The notes under the pieces were generated by a model. The model searched no databases. It saw only the letters and a program-made list of their open reading frames with translations, and was not told where the DNA came from. Source: Tardiphaga sp051811025 (GTDB taxonomy: Bacteria > Pseudomonadota > Alphaproteobacteria > Rhizobiales > Xanthobacteraceae). Taken from it: 64,000 nucleotides of DNA. Positions 1 through 9,285 of the stretch are shown here, one piece after another. Within the stretch, counting starts at the first letter, position 1, and each line of letters starts with the position of its first letter. The position numbers were made by a program, and so were the translations under genes. The stretch covers positions 4,030,001-4,094,000 of the forward strand of contig NZ_JBPWQE010000001.1 of assembly GCF_051811025.1 (NCBI RefSeq). The letters are read 5' to 3'.

Positions 1-179
1 CAGTGCAGAACAGCGTGCACCATCTGCTCATCAAACGGCCGCGCGGCCATCTGCGCACGCAGCTCGGCCAGTTCGGTCTCGAGTTGCTGATTGACGAGAA
101 TGAGTGCCGCCACGGTACCGCGTGTGTCACCGTGACAGGCGGCGATGAGATCGTCGACTTCCGCGTCTAGCTTGGTCAT
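1..179 (-). CDS. Hypothetical protein, N-terminal part only
   Basis: An ATG at 179 opens a leftward frame that stays open to the window edge, giving about 59 residues beginning MTKLDAEVDDLIAACHGDTR. The part around residues 27-45 (VNQQLETELAELRAQMAAR) is heptad-like and probably forms a short coiled coil. I do not recognise a family. The gene is divergent from the aldehyde dehydrogenase at 474. The 3' end and the full length are outside the window, so no function can be given. Confidence 0.55.
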   Translation of the reverse strand, partial: MTKLDAEVDDLIAACHGDTRGTVAALILVNQQLETELAELRAQMAARPFDEQMVHAVLH

Positions 180-473
180 TGAAAAAATCTCCTGCCACGC
201 TTTCGGTTGCCTTCAATAATCGGCTAAGCGTTGCATCAATATTAAACGATACCGGAGTCCTCGGCGTCATCGCCACCGTGCATGAATACCGGTTAAGGGC
301 GCCTTTCCGGGCTCAAAGAATCCACAGGCGACTTTCTGCGATCGGTTTCAGCGATCCGCTTCAATCACCGCGCTGCAACCGCGCGTTGATCGCAAAATCA
401 CCTGTTTCTGATTAGTCATAGTCCGTCAAAGCGGCTACCGCCGTCAGGCCGATCACGATGCAAATTCAAGGAC
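180..473. other. Divergent intergenic region
   Basis: About 290 bases between the leftward hypothetical gene and the rightward aldehyde dehydrogenase. It should carry the promoters of both. I saw no strong palindrome, terminator or convincing gene here; a 78-codon open frame has no family resemblance and no clear ribosome site. Confidence 0.5.
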
Positions 474-1982
474 ATGCCAATGATGAACGATGGTCGCCCA
501 TTCGGGCTTTATATCGATGGCCGGTTTCAACCAGCCTCGACCGGCCGCACCATCAGGATCGAGAACCCGAAGGACCGCAGCCATCTGGCGGATGTCGCCG
601 AAGGTGACGAGAAGGATGTCGATCTGGCCATCGACGCCGCCGAACACGCTGGCAAGCGCTGGGCGGCGACACCGGGCGCGGTGCGCGGCGACATCATGCA
701 TCGGGCCGGCGAATTGCTGGCCAAGAAACTCCCCGAACTGGTGACCATCGAGATCGATCAGATCGGCCGCGCCCGCCGCGAGATGAGCGCGCAACTTGGC
801 CGGCTGCCGGAATGGTTTCGCTATTTCGGCGCGCTGGCGCGCACCCATGAGGACACCGTCCCGCCCTTCGGCGGCAACTTCCTGAACTATACCCGCCGTG
901 TCCCGCTGGGCGTCGTCGGCCATGTGACGCCATGGAATCATCCGCTCCTGATCCTCACCAAGAAGATCGCGCCGTCGATGGCAGCCGGCAATACGATGGT
1001 GGTGAAGCCGAGCGAACTGGCACCGATCACGCCTCTGCTGCTGGGCGACATCTTCAAGGAAGCCGGCGTGCCCGACGGCGTCTATAATGTCGTGCCCGGC
1101 TATGGCGCCACCGCCGGCAAGGCGCTGACCACCAGCAAACGCATCAAGAAGATCGACCTCACGGGCGGCACCGAGACCGGCAAGATGGTGGCATCGCTGG
1201 CCGGCGCCAACCTCACCAAGGTGGCGGCCGAGCTCGGCGGCAAAGCCGCGGTCATCCTGTTCGACGATACGCCCATCGAGCGCGGCGTCGCGGCTGCCCT
1301 GTTCGCGTCCTTCATCGCAACCGGTCAGACCTGCGTGCAGGGTGCTCGGCTACTGGTGCAACGCTCCGTGCATGACGCCGTCGTCGCCGAACTGGTGAAG
1401 CGCACCAATGCGATCCGGATCGGCGATCCGCAAGACATGGCGACGCAGATGGGCCCCCTCGTCTCGGCCAAACAGCGCGAACTCACCGAGCGCTACGTCA
1501 AAATCGGTCTGGAAGAAGGCGCGACGCTTGCCGCCGGTGGCAAGCGCCCGGATGGCAAGCTGTTCGAGAACGGCTACTATCACCAGCCGACCATTTTCAC
1601 GAATGTGACCAGCAATATGCGGATCGCACAGGAAGAGATCTTCGGGCCGGTGGTCGTCGTGATCCCGTTCGACACCGAAGAGGAAGCGATCGCGCTGTCC
1701 AACGGCACCGAATTCGGTTTGGCCACCTCGATCTGGACCCGCGACGTCACCCGCGCCCACCGTGTGGCGCATCAGCTCGAAAGCGGCATCGTCTGGATCA
1801 ACGACCACCACCGCATCGATCCCTGCTCGCCATGGGGCGGCTTCAAGATGAGCGGCATCGGCCGCGAGAACGGCATCGTCGCCTATGAGGAATACACCCA
1901 GATACAGAACGTGATCGTCAATCTGTCGGATGATCCGTTCGACTGGTATGCCGATGACGGTCAGGAGAAGCGGTATAGCTGA
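474..1982 (+). CDS. NAD(P)-dependent aldehyde dehydrogenase
   Basis: Predicted 502-residue cytosolic aldehyde dehydrogenase that oxidises an aldehyde to the acid. The family landmarks are all visible: oxyanion Asn155 in the VTPWNHP block, general-base Glu253 in AAELGGK and catalytic Cys287 in GQTCVQG. The length is normal for the superfamily. The ATG at 474 follows a purine-rich CAAGGA; ATGs at 480 and 483 are possible alternatives. It resembles the betaine-aldehyde/aromatic-aldehyde branch, but the substrate cannot be read from sequence. It stands alone on the plus strand and converges on the aldo/keto reductase. The junction holds a palindromic repeat. Confidence 0.93.
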   Translation: MPMMNDGRPFGLYIDGRFQPASTGRTIRIENPKDRSHLADVAEGDEKDVDLAIDAAEHAGKRWAATPGAVRGDIMHRAGELLAKKLPELVTIEIDQIGRARREMSAQLGRLPEWFRYFGALARTHEDTVPPFGGNFLNYTRRVPLGVVGHVTPWNHPLLILTKKIAPSMAAGNTMVVKPSELAPITPLLLGDIFKEAGVPDGVYNVVPGYGATAGKALTTSKRIKKIDLTGGTETGKMVASLAGANLTKVAAELGGKAAVILFDDTPIERGVAAALFASFIATGQTCVQGARLLVQRSVHDAVVAELVKRTNAIRIGDPQDMATQMGPLVSAKQRELTERYVKIGLEEGATLAAGGKRPDGKLFENGYYHQPTIFTNVTSNMRIAQEEIFGPVVVVIPFDTEEEAIALSNGTEFGLATSIWTRDVTRAHRVAHQLESGIVWINDHHRIDPCSPWGGFKMSGIGRENGIVAYEEYTQIQNVIVNLSDDPFDWYADDGQEKRYS

Positions 1983-2039
1983 CGCAGCCGGCACGAAGCG
2001 GCTGACCTTCTTTTGAGTTCAAGCACCCGGCAGTGAGCT

Positions 2040-2128
2040 CCCTCTCCCCGGCGGTGAGGGATGCCACACTCCAGCAGAGTGCCCCCTCACCCGGCGCTAC
2101 GCGCCGACCTCTCCCCGGTGGGGAGAGG
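2040..2128. repeat. Palindromic intergenic repeat at a convergent junction
   Basis: Three adjacent hairpins lie in the gap between two convergent genes: CCTC/GAGG arms around 2041-2059, CGGCGC-TAC-GCGCCG at 2092-2106, and CCTCTCCCC-GGT-GGGGAGAGG at 2108-2128. The last two have perfect arms. The text resembles a widespread rhizobial intergenic palindrome family, and it may act as a bidirectional transcription stop. No T-run follows. Confidence 0.6.
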
Positions 2129-2168
2129 TGACCGAGCACGTCATTGGCTTCCGCTTTTTTATCAACGC

Positions 2169-3149
2169 CTAACCAAATCCCGCCACCGCATGCGGCACAT
2201 ACGGCGCTTCAAGGGCAGAAATCTCCTCACTCGTCAGCTTCAACGACAGCGCCGCCACCGCATCGGTCAGATGCGCCGGCTTCGACGCGCCGATGATCGG
2301 CGACGTGATCCCCTTCTTCTGCAACAGCCAGGCCATCGCGACCTGCGCCTGCGGTACTCCGCGCGCCTTGGCGACCGCGGCCACCTGCTCGACGATCTTG
2401 CGATCGGAAGCCTCGGACTGCACATAGAGCGTCTTGCCGAATTCATCACTCTGCTGGCGCTCGCTCACCTCATCCCACGCGCGCGTCAGGCGTCCGCGCG
2501 CCAGCGGGCTCCACGGCATCACGGCGATCTTCTGATCGGCGCAGAGCGGCAGCATCTCGCGCTCTTCCTCGCGGTTCAGCAGATTGACGTGGTTCTGCAT
2601 GCTGACGAACTCGGTCCAGCCGTTTAGGCGCGACGTATAGAGCGCCTTGGAGAATTGCCACGCATACATGCTGGACGCACCGATATAGCGGACCTTGCCG
2701 GCTTTCACGACGTCGTGCAGCGCCTCCAACGTCTCCTCGATGGGCGTGTTCTTGTCGAGGCGATGGATCTGGTAGAGATCAATATAATCGGTGCCGAGCC
2801 GGCGCAGGCTATGATCGATCTCGGTCATGATCGCCTTGCGCGACAGGCCCATGCCATTCGGCCCCGGCCGCATGCGATTGAACACTTTGGTCGCCAGCAC
2901 CACGTCATCGCGTCGTGTGAAATCCTTCAGCGCGCGGCCGACGATTTCCTCCGACGTGCCATCCGAATAGACATTCGCCGTGTCGAAAAAATTGATGCCG
3001 AGCTCGATGGCCTGCTTGATCAGCGGCCGGCTCTTTTCCTCGTCGAGCGTCCAGGCATGCGCGCCGCGATCGGAGATGCCATAGGTCATGCACCCCAGAC
3101 ACAGACGCGAGACATCCAGGCCGGTGTTTCCAAATTTGACATAGTCCAC
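2169..3149 (-). CDS. Aldo/keto reductase
   Basis: A 326-residue NADPH-dependent oxidoreductase of the AKR family. The catalytic tetrad is in place: Asp56 and Tyr61 (FFDTANVYS), Lys88 (VVLATKVF) and His129 (LYQIHRLD). The C-terminal cofactor-binding block IIGASKPAHL is also present. The start is taken as the GTG at 3149, because AAGGGAGA lies just before it and VDYVKFGNTGLDVSRL matches the usual family N-terminus. A longer frame reaching 3251 would overlap the SDR gene upstream. It lies 31 bases downstream of that SDR in the same direction, so the two are probably cotranscribed. The substrate is unknown. Confidence 0.92.
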   Translation of the reverse strand: MDYVKFGNTGLDVSRLCLGCMTYGISDRGAHAWTLDEEKSRPLIKQAIELGINFFDTANVYSDGTSEEIVGRALKDFTRRDDVVLATKVFNRMRPGPNGMGLSRKAIMTEIDHSLRRLGTDYIDLYQIHRLDKNTPIEETLEALHDVVKAGKVRYIGASSMYAWQFSKALYTSRLNGWTEFVSMQNHVNLLNREEEREMLPLCADQKIAVMPWSPLARGRLTRAWDEVSERQQSDEFGKTLYVQSEASDRKIVEQVAAVAKARGVPQAQVAMAWLLQKKGITSPIIGASKPAHLTDAVAALSLKLTSEEISALEAPYVPHAVAGFG

Positions 3150-3180
3150 GGCGTTTCTCCCTTGTGGTTCTATTTTCTTT

Positions 3181-4020
3181 TCACGAAGTCTGCGAAGGCA
3201 TCGGCGTAATCGGATGCCAGCGCGACAATGCCGGACGGTTCTCGACCACATCGCCGATTGCCCACAACATGCGGCGCTCGTCCAGCGCGCACGGTACGTC
3301 GTTGTCCGGGCAGAGGATGTAGAAGTCGCCGGCGTCGAGCCGTTGCATCATGAAGTCCACGGTCTGTTCGGCTGTCCACGCTGCATCCGGCTTCTCGCTA
3401 CGACCGCCAGCCGCGAGCGGCGTGAAGACAAAGCCGGGGATCAGCAGATGCGCGGAGACCTGACATCCCTCGGTGTTGCGCAGCTCGTGCGCCAGCGCTT
3501 CGGTATAGGCCTTTACACCCGCCTTGGAGACATTGTAGGCGGGATTGCCGGGCGGCGTTGTGATGCCCTGCTTCGAGCCGGTGTTGATGATCAGGCCCAG
3601 CCGCTTGCGCGCGATCATACCCGCTCCAAAGGCCTGGCAGCCATTGACGATGCCCCACAGATTGACGCCGATAAGCCGCTCCCAATTGTCGCGCGGGCCG
3701 AGCGCCGAGGTCGGCACCTGGATGCCGGCATTGTTCATCAACACGTCGCAGCCACCAAAGCGGGCCTGCACATCTACGGCAAGCCGGGTCATCGCGCTGA
3801 TGTCGCTGACATCGGCGGCGGCCGTCATCACATTGTCGCCCCTACCTTTCGCAGCACCAGCGATCTGGGCGGCAGCCTTGGCGAGACGATCCTCGCCGAG
3901 ATCGACGATACAGATGCGCATGCCCAGCCGCGCGTAACTCATCGCCGCGGCGAGACCAATGCCCGAGGCGCCTCCCGTGATGACGGCAACAGAACCGGCG
4001 GACAGAGCGGCGTGGGACAT
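3181..4020 (-). CDS. Short-chain dehydrogenase/reductase
   Basis: A 279-residue Rossmann-fold SDR. It has the nucleotide-binding TGGASGIG motif at residues 15-22, the NNAG motif at 96-99, and the Ser149, Tyr162, Lys166 catalytic set (YNVSK). The C-terminal about 60 residues are longer than in the minimal SDR fold. The ATG at 4020 has GGAG eight bases upstream; a TTG at 4035 in frame is less likely. It is the first gene of a leftward pair with the aldo/keto reductase and is divergent from the second aldehyde dehydrogenase. Together these suggest interconversion of alcohols, carbonyls and acids, but no substrate is evident. Confidence 0.92.
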   Translation of the reverse strand: MSHAALSAGSVAVITGGASGIGLAAAMSYARLGMRICIVDLGEDRLAKAAAQIAGAAKGRGDNVMTAAADVSDISAMTRLAVDVQARFGGCDVLMNNAGIQVPTSALGPRDNWERLIGVNLWGIVNGCQAFGAGMIARKRLGLIINTGSKQGITTPPGNPAYNVSKAGVKAYTEALAHELRNTEGCQVSAHLLIPGFVFTPLAAGGRSEKPDAAWTAEQTVDFMMQRLDAGDFYILCPDNDVPCALDERRMLWAIGDVVENRPALSRWHPITPMPSQTS

Positions 4021-4143
4021 GGTGCACTCCAGCAATTCGGAATTTTAGAAGGCGTCCAACGGATCGGACATGATCCGGACAAATGAACATGGCGCTCTCA
4101 ATATCACGCACGACACTAATCCGCATTCACGACACCGCGAACA

Positions 4144-4161
4144 AATTCACGATCATGAATT
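4144..4161. promoter_or_regulatory. Dyad in the divergent SDR/ALDH promoter region
   Basis: AATTCA-CGATCA-TGAATT is a perfect 6-bp inverted repeat with a 6-base spacer, embedded in a larger imperfect dyad with CGCGAAC and GGTCGCG flanks (about 4136-4168). It lies between the divergent starts at 4020 and 4279. Position and symmetry suit a dimeric repressor or activator. No regulator gene is adjacent, so its owner is unknown. Confidence 0.4.
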
Positions 4162-4278
4162 GGTCGCGAAGATCACCCATGCAGAAGGCCGCGGGTTCCC
4201 TGCCTTTACCCGCTTCGTGAAAACGATATATTTCGCGCGCTACAACGACACTTCAATCAAACGTCCGGGAGGATCACA

Positions 4279-5772
4279 ATGGGCTTGATGCAGCCAATCT
4301 CCGCCACCGCGCACCCCTACGCGAACGGCTCCTACAAGCAGATGCTGATCGACGGAAAATGGGTCGATGCGAAGTCGGGCAAGAAGTTCGAGACGCATAA
4401 CCCCGCTACCGGTGAGCTGCTGGCCACCGTTGCCGAAGGCGACGCCGGGGATATCGATCTCGCCGTTGCTGCTGCGCGCCGCGCCTTCGAAGGCCCGTGG
4501 AGCAAGGCCAAACCCTATGAGCGTCAGGCGCTGCTGCTGAAATTCGCCGATCTCGTCGAGAAGCATTTCGATGAACTCGCTTTGCTCGATACGCTCGATA
4601 TGGGCGCGCCTGTGATGCGCACCTTCGCGGGCAAACAGCGCATCCTCGGCATGCTGCGCTTCTATGCCGGCCAGGCCACACTGATCTATGGCGAGACCAT
4701 CGAGAACTCACTGCCCGGCGAGATCTTCTCCTATACGCTGAAGGAGCCGGTCGGCGTCGTCGGCGCGATCATTCCGTGGAACTCGCCGCTGTCAGCCAGC
4801 GTGTGGAAGATTGGCCCTGCGATCGCCACCGGCTGCACCATCGTGCTGAAGCCGGCGGAAGAAGCGCCGCTGACCTCGCTGCGTCTTGGTGAACTTGCAC
4901 TGGAGGCCGGCTTCCCCGCTGGCGTCATCAATGTGGTGCCCGGCTATGGTGAAACCGCCGGCGCAGCCCTCGCCTCACATCAGGATGTCAACAAGGTCGC
5001 CTTTACCGGCTCGCACTTCACCGGCCAGTCAATCATCCGCGCCTCGGCGGGTAATCTCAAGCGCGTCTCGCTGGAGCTCGGCGGCAAGTCGCCGAACATC
5101 GTGTTCGCCGATGCCGATCTTGATGCGGCCGTGCCGGGTGCTGCGATGGCGGTGTTCGCGAATTCCGGCCAGATCTGCAGCGCAGGCACCCGTCTGTTCG
5201 TCGAAAAGAAGATCTATGACGAATTCGTCGGCAAGGTCGCCGAATTCGCCAAGAAGCTGAAGGTCGGCAACGGCGTCGATCCGAGCATCCAGCTCGGACC
5301 GCTGGTCTCCAAGGAACAGCTCGACCGCGTCACCGGCTATCTGACGACCGGTGCCGGCGAAGGCGCCAAGGCACTGTCGGGTGGCGGCCGCTTGACCGAC
5401 GGCGACCTCGCCAAGGGTTTCTTCGTGCAGCCCACCGTGTTCGCCAACGTCCAGGACAACATGAAGATCGCGCAGGAAGAGATCTTCGGACCGGTCATCT
5501 CTGCAATCTCGTTCACCGACATGGACGAATTGGTGCAGCGTGCCAACAATACGACCTTCGGTCTCGGCAGCGGCGTCTGGACCAAGGATGTCAGCAAGGC
5601 GCATCGCCTCGCCAAGTCCCTGCAGGCCGGCTCTGTCTGGATCAATTGCTATCAGGCGATGGACCCCGCCGTTCCGTTCGGCGGTTACAAGATGAGTGGC
5701 TATGGCCGCGAGTCCGGCGTCCACCACATCGACGAATATCTCAACATCAAGGCAGTCTGGATCAATACATGA
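4279..5772 (+). CDS. NAD(P)-dependent aldehyde dehydrogenase
   Basis: A second aldehyde dehydrogenase of 497 residues, clearly a paralogue of the one at 474 but not a recent duplicate. Catalytic residues are Asn168 (IPWNSP), Glu266 (LELGGKSPN) and Cys300 (SGQICSAG). The overall pattern is that of the phenylacetaldehyde/betaine-aldehyde dehydrogenase subgroup. The ATG at 4279 has a strong GGGAGG site about eight bases upstream. It is monocistronic on the plus strand and is followed by a clear intrinsic terminator. It is divergent from the SDR/AKR pair, with a dyad between them. Confidence 0.94.
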   Translation: MGLMQPISATAHPYANGSYKQMLIDGKWVDAKSGKKFETHNPATGELLATVAEGDAGDIDLAVAAARRAFEGPWSKAKPYERQALLLKFADLVEKHFDELALLDTLDMGAPVMRTFAGKQRILGMLRFYAGQATLIYGETIENSLPGEIFSYTLKEPVGVVGAIIPWNSPLSASVWKIGPAIATGCTIVLKPAEEAPLTSLRLGELALEAGFPAGVINVVPGYGETAGAALASHQDVNKVAFTGSHFTGQSIIRASAGNLKRVSLELGGKSPNIVFADADLDAAVPGAAMAVFANSGQICSAGTRLFVEKKIYDEFVGKVAEFAKKLKVGNGVDPSIQLGPLVSKEQLDRVTGYLTTGAGEGAKALSGGGRLTDGDLAKGFFVQPTVFANVQDNMKIAQEEIFGPVISAISFTDMDELVQRANNTTFGLGSGVWTKDVSKAHRLAKSLQAGSVWINCYQAMDPAVPFGGYKMSGYGRESGVHHIDEYLNIKAVWINT

Positions 5773-5812
5773 TCCTTGGGATCAACACCTGATCCACGCG
5801 ACCTGAAACACG

Positions 5813-5845
5813 AAAGGCGCGAGGCAATCAGCCCCGCGCCTTTTT
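5813..5845. terminator. Rho-independent terminator
   Basis: The stem AAAGGCGCG / CGCGCCTTT is followed by five T residues on the plus strand. The complementary strand begins with A residues before the same stem, so it can also serve the convergent chemoreceptor gene. It sits 40 bases after the aldehyde dehydrogenase stop. Confidence 0.8.
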
Positions 5846-5869
5846 ATTTGGTCCGATCAGTCGAGCCGC

Positions 5870-7561
5870 TCAGGCCAGCTCGGCTGCTGCCCTCTGCATG
5901 TTCACCGACATATCGGCGGTCACCGTGCTCTGCTCTTCGACCGCTGCTGCGGTCGAGTTGACGAACTCGTTCACCTCTTCGATGGCGCTCTTGATCGCAC
6001 CAAGCGCGCTGACCACGTCGCCGCTGACGCCGTTGAGTCCATCGATCTCGGAAGTGATCTTGTCGGTCGCCTGCTTCGCCTGATTGGCAAGGTTTTTCAC
6101 TTCCGATGCCACGACAGCAAAGCCGCGGCCGGCTTCGCCGGCGCGGGCGGATTCGATTGTCGCGTTGAGCGCGAGCAGATTGATCTGGCTGGTGATGTTA
6201 CCGATCAGCTCAACAATACCACCCATGGCCTGCGCGGCGTCATTCAGCCGCTGCGCCTGCGCATCAGCCGCCTGAACGCGTTCGGCAGCACCGGTCGCCG
6301 TCAGGCGTGACTTGACCATGGTCTCCGAAATCTCCCGGATCGACGCGCTCATCTCCTCGCTGCCCGAGGCTACGGAATCGATAAGCGCACGGGCTCGCGC
6401 CGCCTTCATGCGACCCATCGCGAGCGCCGTGGTATCGGTCGCATATTTCACCACCTTGAACGGCTTGCCGTTGAGATCGAGAATCGGATTGTACGAGGCC
6501 TGAATCCAGATCTCGCGACCGCCCTTGCCGATCCGCCTGTATTCGGCAGCCTGATACTGGCCCTGGTTAAGCTTCGCCCAGAAGTCCGCATAGGCGGCAC
6601 TGCTTCGCTCCGCAGGGTCAACGAACATGCTGTGATGCCGACCCGCGATCTCATTCAGCGCATAGCCAACGGCATCGAGGAAATTCTGATTGGCCTTGAC
6701 GATGGTGCCGTCCATGCGGAATTCGATCACCGCCTGCGACTTTTCGATCGCCTCGATTTGCCCGTCGCTATCAGAGGACTTCAATTTCTGCTTGGTGACG
6801 TCGGTCGCGAATTTTACGATCTTGAAAGGCTTGCCGCGTTCATCGAGGATCGGGTTGTAAGTAGCCAGGATCCAGACCTCCTTGCCCCCCTTCCCGATAC
6901 GCTTATAAGCCGCCGCCTGATAGTCACCGCGATTGAGGCTGTCCCAGAACGCGCGGTAGGCGGCCCCGTCACGCTCGGCGGCCTCGACGAACATGCTGTG
7001 ATGCTTGCCCTGAATTTCGGGAAGCGCGTAGCCGACCACACTGAGAAAATTGTCGTTCGCCGTGATAATCGTGCCGTCCATGTTGAACTCGATCACCGCC
7101 TGCGCGCGATCGATCGCAGCGATCTTGCCATCCGCCTCCATACTGCGGATTTTCTCGGCGGTAATGTCGGTTGCAAACTTGATGACGCCGGTGGGTTTAC
7201 CGCTTTTATCCAGCACCGGATTGTAGGACGCCTGGATCCAGATCTCCCTGCCGCCTTTGCCGATACGTCGATACTGAGCCGCCTGAAATTCACCTTTGCC
7301 GAGCCTCGCCCAGAATTCGCGGTAGGCGGCACTGTCACGCACCGCGGGTTCCACGAACATGCTGTGATGCTTGCCACAAATTTCGCCGAGCGAGTAATCC
7401 AGCGTGGTCAGAAAGTTCTCGTTGGCCGTAACGATCGTGCCATCGAGCTTGAATTCGATTACCGCCTGCGAGCGGCTGATGGCATCAGCCTGCGCCTGGG
7501 CAGATTGATGTGACTTACGTTCAAGGAAATGAAGCAATATGGCCCCCCGGCCCGTGGTCAA
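5870..7561 (-). CDS. Soluble methyl-accepting chemotaxis protein with three tandem PAS domains
   Basis: A chemoreceptor of up to 563 residues. Three nearly identical PAS units with a period of 122 residues begin near 31, 153 and 275. Each carries QAVIEF..DGTI, HHSMFV and RIGKGG motifs. The C-terminal signalling domain includes the conserved hairpin tip (GEAGRGFAVVASEVKNLA, from about 475) that contacts CheA/CheW. There is no transmembrane segment, so the receptor is cytosolic and probably senses an internal, redox or metabolic cue. No in-frame ATG precedes the first PAS. I use a TTG at 7561; a TTG at 7537 is an alternative, so the exact N-terminus is uncertain. It lies 123 bases downstream of the acyl-CoA synthetase and may belong to that operon. 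Confidence 0.88.
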   Translation of the reverse strand: MTTGRGAILLHFLERKSHQSAQAQADAISRSQAVIEFKLDGTIVTANENFLTTLDYSLGEICGKHHSMFVEPAVRDSAAYREFWARLGKGEFQAAQYRRIGKGGREIWIQASYNPVLDKSGKPTGVIKFATDITAEKIRSMEADGKIAAIDRAQAVIEFNMDGTIITANDNFLSVVGYALPEIQGKHHSMFVEAAERDGAAYRAFWDSLNRGDYQAAAYKRIGKGGKEVWILATYNPILDERGKPFKIVKFATDVTKQKLKSSDSDGQIEAIEKSQAVIEFRMDGTIVKANQNFLDAVGYALNEIAGRHHSMFVDPAERSSAAYADFWAKLNQGQYQAAEYRRIGKGGREIWIQASYNPILDLNGKPFKVVKYATDTTALAMGRMKAARARALIDSVASGSEEMSASIREISETMVKSRLTATGAAERVQAADAQAQRLNDAAQAMGGIVELIGNITSQINLLALNATIESARAGEAGRGFAVVASEVKNLANQAKQATDKITSEIDGLNGVSGDVVSALGAIKSAIEEVNEFVNSTAAAVEEQSTVTADMSVNMQRAAAELA

Positions 7562-7684
7562 CCAATGCGTCGCCGCGAAACCCGCCGCGACGCAACCGTT
7601 GGTATATTGCTACGTCACCGTTACCAATTGGTGAGCCGGTATGCTTTCGTTTCTGATCGGTCCATCCATTTTGCTGATGTACCC

Positions 7685-9202
7685 TTAGGCCACCGTCGAC
7701 GATCCATACTGATCCCGCAGCTTGCGCTTGAAGATCTTGCCGGTCGATTCACGCGGCAGCGCATCATGGAAGTGGATTTCCTTTGGCACTTTGAAGTTGG
7801 CGAGCTTCTGCTTAAGCCAGGCTTGGATCTCTGGCACCGCGAGCGTCACGCCGCTTTCGAGTTCCACGCAGCCAACCAGCCGCTCGCCGAACTCGTCGTC
7901 GGGCACGCCGAACACCGCGCAATCACGCACGCCGTCCATACCGATTAGCGCATTCTCGATCTCGGCAGGATAAATATTCACACCGCCAGAGATGACCATG
8001 TCGCGTTTGCGATCGCACATGAAGAGATAGCCATCCTCGTCAAGATAGCCGACGTCGCCCACGCTAATCAGGCCCTCACGACCGGCTTCCGCCCGTGCGT
8101 CGGGGCGGCCCTGATAGTTGAAATCCGGTACCGAGGTCTGCCGCATGAAGATTTCACCGGGCACATTGACCGGACATTCCTTGCCATCGGCGTCGAAGAT
8201 CTTGACCACACCGCCCTCGATGGTGCGGCCGACCGTGCCCGGCTTCCTCAGAGCTTCCTCCGACGAATGCCAGATCGGCACGCCGGTCTCGGTGGAACCG
8301 AGATATTCGTTGATGACCGGTCCCCACCACTTGATCATCGCCTGCTTCACATGGATCGGGCATGGTGCCGCGCCATGGATGATGAAACGCAACGATGACA
8401 GATCGTAGCGCGACTTCACTTCGTCCGGCAGCCGCAGCAGCCGCACGAACATGGTCGGCACCATATGCATGTTGGTGATGCGGTGTTTCTCGGTCAGTTG
8501 CAGCAGATCTTCGGGATCGAAGCGCGGTTCGAGAACGATCGTGCTGCCATGGCGGAATGCCATCAGCCCGTAGGAACTCGGCGCCGAGTGATACATTGGC
8601 CCGTTCATCAGGATGATCTGATTCTCGTTCGGCTTCAGTCCATAGGCGATGCCGCCGACGCGCTCGGATGCCGCGGCCTGTTCGGGCGTCATCGGCGCGC
8701 GCGTGACGCCCTTCGGACGACCGGTCGTGCCCGACGTATAGAACATGGTCAGCGCGCGCTTCGGCACATTGTCCATCGGCGCGTATTGGTCGCGCCACGC
8801 ATCGAAGTCGGTATGACCGGCGGGCACCTGCGTGGCGGCTTCGCTAACGTCATAAGCCGTTGCGATTTCCGGCGGTGTGCGGACGACCAGAATCGGCAAT
8901 CCCTTCGGCAGGCTTTCCGCGATCTGCGGCAGCAGGTCAGCGTGGCAGACCAGCAGCTTCGCGCCGCTGTCAGCAAGAATATAGCTGACCTCCTCACCTT
9001 TGAGGTGCCAGTTGATCGGCACCACGCGCGCCCCCAACGCACCCGCGCCGAACGCCGTTTCGAACAGGGCGAAATCATTACGGAGCATCATGCCGACGGG
9101 TGCATCGGGCCCTGCCCCGAGGCTCTTGAAGCCGGTCGCCACCTTGGCGATGCGCTCCATGATGTCCGGATAGCTGATCGCACGATCACCGCTGATAATC
9201 AT
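7685..9202 (-). CDS. AMP-dependent acyl-CoA synthetase/ligase
   Basis: An adenylate-forming ligase of about 505 residues that activates a carboxylic acid to its CoA thioester through an acyl-AMP. Visible motifs: the P-loop YTSGTTGRPKG at 155-165, YLGSTETG in the mid-region, the hinge block CDRKRDMVISGGVNIYP, and the C-terminal catalytic Lys489 in RESTGKIFKR. The ATG at 9202 is preceded by AAGGGCGG. An in-frame GTG at 9289 overlaps the stop of the binding-protein gene (GTGA) and would add 29 residues with no family resemblance. It is third in a leftward group after nitronate monooxygenase and a Liv-type binding protein. The acid substrate is not evident. Confidence 0.92.
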   Translation of the reverse strand: MIISGDRAISYPDIMERIAKVATGFKSLGAGPDAPVGMMLRNDFALFETAFGAGALGARVVPINWHLKGEEVSYILADSGAKLLVCHADLLPQIAESLPKGLPILVVRTPPEIATAYDVSEAATQVPAGHTDFDAWRDQYAPMDNVPKRALTMFYTSGTTGRPKGVTRAPMTPEQAAASERVGGIAYGLKPNENQIILMNGPMYHSAPSSYGLMAFRHGSTIVLEPRFDPEDLLQLTEKHRITNMHMVPTMFVRLLRLPDEVKSRYDLSSLRFIIHGAAPCPIHVKQAMIKWWGPVINEYLGSTETGVPIWHSSEEALRKPGTVGRTIEGGVVKIFDADGKECPVNVPGEIFMRQTSVPDFNYQGRPDARAEAGREGLISVGDVGYLDEDGYLFMCDRKRDMVISGGVNIYPAEIENALIGMDGVRDCAVFGVPDDEFGERLVGCVELESGVTLAVPEIQAWLKQKLANFKVPKEIHFHDALPRESTGKIFKRKLRDQYGSSTVA

Positions 9203-9285
9203 AGTCCGCCCTTGCTCTGTTCTTGAATCGATCGAAGCCGTTGCCGGCCTCGATCTCTTTTCTGTCGATGTGATGGCACAAGCGC

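Noticed and set aside
179..415. 78-codon rightward open frame
   Set aside because: No family resemblance, no ribosome site and position inside a divergent promoter region; low confidence as a gene.
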